From an uncultured Selenomonadaceae bacterium (GTDB taxonomy: Bacteria > Bacillota > Negativicutes > Selenomonadales > Selenomonadaceae): a stretch of 5,534 nt of DNA. Both the position numbers and the translations under genes were made by a program. Under the pieces are notes generated by a model that was given only the letters and a program-made list of their open reading frames with translations, had not been told where the DNA came from and searched no databases. Shown in pieces: positions 4,579-5,534 of this stretch (its first letter is position 1; each line of letters begins with the position of its first letter). The stretch is taken from NCBI GenBank assembly GCA_905235425.1, contig CAJOKY010000203.1:1-5534 (forward strand), read 5' to 3'.

Positions 4579-5534
4579 TCACACCTTCCAAATTTTACCG
4601 CCTACAATGGTACAAACTGCGCGACCTTTCAATTTCCGCCCTATGAAGGGTGAATGACTGCCGCGAGTATAAAATTTTTTAGCGTCAACCGTCCAATACA
4701 AATTTGGATCGATAATCGCCACGTCAGCCCTTGCATCTACGCTTAAAGTTCCGGCGTCAAGATTAAATACCGTTGCCGGTTCATACGTCATTTTTGAAAT
4801 TAAAGTTACCAAGTCAATTTTATTTTCATGATACAAATCAGTCAACAAAATGCCGAGCGACGTTTCAAGACCGGGAAAACCGGACGGCGCGTAAATATAT
4901 TCACAGTCTTTTTCTTCCGGCGCATGCGGCGAATGATCCGTAACTATCATGTCAATCGTACCGTCAAGCAGTCCTGCCAAAAGTGCGTTACAATCTTTTT
5001 TCGTACGTAACGGCGGATTTATTTTTGTCGAAGAATCGGCAGGATTTACCATTTCATCAGTCATGGTTAAATGTTGCGGCGTGACTTCGGCAGTGACTTT
5101 AACGCCGCGTTTTTTCGCGTCACGAACAATTTCAACACTGCGCGCAGAACTTATATGCGCAATGTGAACGCGTCCGCCGGTGTATTCGGCTAAAAGTACG
5201 TCACGAGCAACGGCAATGTCTTCTGCAACGCTGGGACGCCCTTTCAAGCCTAGAATAGCACTGCGACGCCCTTCATTCATAACGCCTTCTTTTACCAGCG
5301 ACGTTTCCTCTTCATGGCAGATAATAACCTTATCCGTGCCATGCAGGTAGTCAAGCGCGTTAAGAAAAATTTTCGCGTTATCGTCAAAGTGTCCGTCGTC
5401 CGAAAATGCAACTGCGCCTGCAGATATCATATCGCGCAATTCGGCAAGCTCTTGACCTTTCTGTCCCTTCGTAACAGCGCCGATAATTTTAACGTTGATT
5501 ATTCCGACTTCATCTGCGCGAGCAACCATTGAAC
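4579..5534 (-). CDS. pyrC: Dihydroorotase, class I (5' end outside the window)
   Basis: PyrC closes carbamoyl-aspartate to dihydroorotate, the third step of pyrimidine synthesis, in the cytoplasm. The reading frame stays open to the window edge, so the ATG at 5529 is an internal Met (residue 1 below) and the true start is upstream. By comparison with the ~428-residue Bacillus enzyme about 107 residues are missing, including the HxH metal pair. The visible 316 residues hold SDDG (43-46), CHEEE (71-75), HIAHISS (122-128), NPPLR (171-175), TDHSPHAPEEK (197-207) and PSGFPGLETSLG (215-226). These supply the expected metal-binding and catalytic Asp/His residues of the amidohydrolase barrel and the substrate-binding loop. 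The C-terminus (GRAVCTIVGGKIWKV) is complete. It is followed after four bases by the glycosyltransferase-like gene, and then by carA. Confidence 0.96.
   Translation of the reverse strand, partial: SMVARADEVGIINVKIIGAVTKGQKGQELAELRDMISAGAVAFSDDGHFDDNAKIFLNALDYLHGTDKVIICHEEETSLVKEGVMNEGRRSAILGLKGRPSVAEDIAVARDVLLAEYTGGRVHIAHISSARSVEIVRDAKKRGVKVTAEVTPQHLTMTDEMVNPADSSTKINPPLRTKKDCNALLAGLLDGTIDMIVTDHSPHAPEEKDCEYIYAPSGFPGLETSLGILLTDLYHENKIDLVTLISKMTYEPATVFNLDAGTLSVDARADVAIIDPNLYWTVDAKKFYTRGSHSPFIGRKLKGRAVCTIVGGKIWKV
4584..4589 (-). promoter_or_regulatory. Ribosome binding site for the glycosyltransferase gene, inside pyrC
   Basis: GGAAGG lies nine bases before the ATG at 4574 and within the codons for the last residues of PyrC (Trp-Lys-Val). 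The overlap suggests the two genes are translated from one mRNA, with possible coupling. Confidence 0.6.

Noticed and set aside
4152..4657. Plus-strand open frames opposite the glycosyltransferase and the end of pyrC
   Set aside because: They are antisense shadows with compositions typical of non-coding translation; the minus-strand genes account for the region.

Overview
The window looks like a piece of a low-to-medium GC Firmicutes chromosome. The 5S rRNA, the dense array of CCA-encoding tRNAs behind it, the Bacillus-type class I dihydroorotase and the strong Shine-Dalgarno sites all fit. The style of the two small proteins suggests the class Negativicutes, but that placement is an inference from memory and not something the sequence proves.

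Left part, plus strand (about 17-1964): the tail of a ribosomal RNA operon. A 5S rRNA gene is followed closely by nine tRNA genes: Asn, Gln, Lys, Val, Asp, Phe, Thr, Gly and Leu(TAA). The tRNA-Gly(TCC) has lost three bases from the 3' half of its acceptor stem. Two small protein genes then sit inside the tRNA array: a 113-residue cysteine-containing protein, and a 95-residue acidic protein whose strand pattern recalls the small Cas2-like/'SinR-like' fold. They are followed at once by tRNA-Leu(CAG). No terminator is visible between the 5S gene and this point, so the proteins may be read from the rRNA/tRNA transcript. A consensus sigma-70 promoter (TTGACA, 17-base spacer, TATAAT) then drives tRNA-Leu(GAG), which ends at a clear intrinsic terminator.

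Right part, minus strand (5534 down to 1988): a pyrimidine biosynthesis operon transcribed towards the tRNA cluster. The order is pyrC (dihydroorotase, 5' end outside the window), a GT-B glycosyltransferase-like gene, carA (glutaminase subunit of carbamoyl-phosphate synthetase), then an intrinsic terminator. The glycosyltransferase gene is visibly AT-richer than its neighbours and fits tightly between pyrC and carA, which are normally adjacent in Firmicutes pyr operons. carB, expected after carA, is absent.

The most interesting signal is a run of nine G (coding strand), directly after seven A, inside the glycosyltransferase gene. With nine G the frame breaks and the protein ends after 434 residues. 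With eight G it would read on for 54 more sensible residues to a stop 24 bases before carA's upstream in-frame TTG. This looks like a phase-variable switch, although a homopolymer sequencing error gives the same picture. Because the gene lies inside the pyr operon, the switch could also affect translation of carA downstream.
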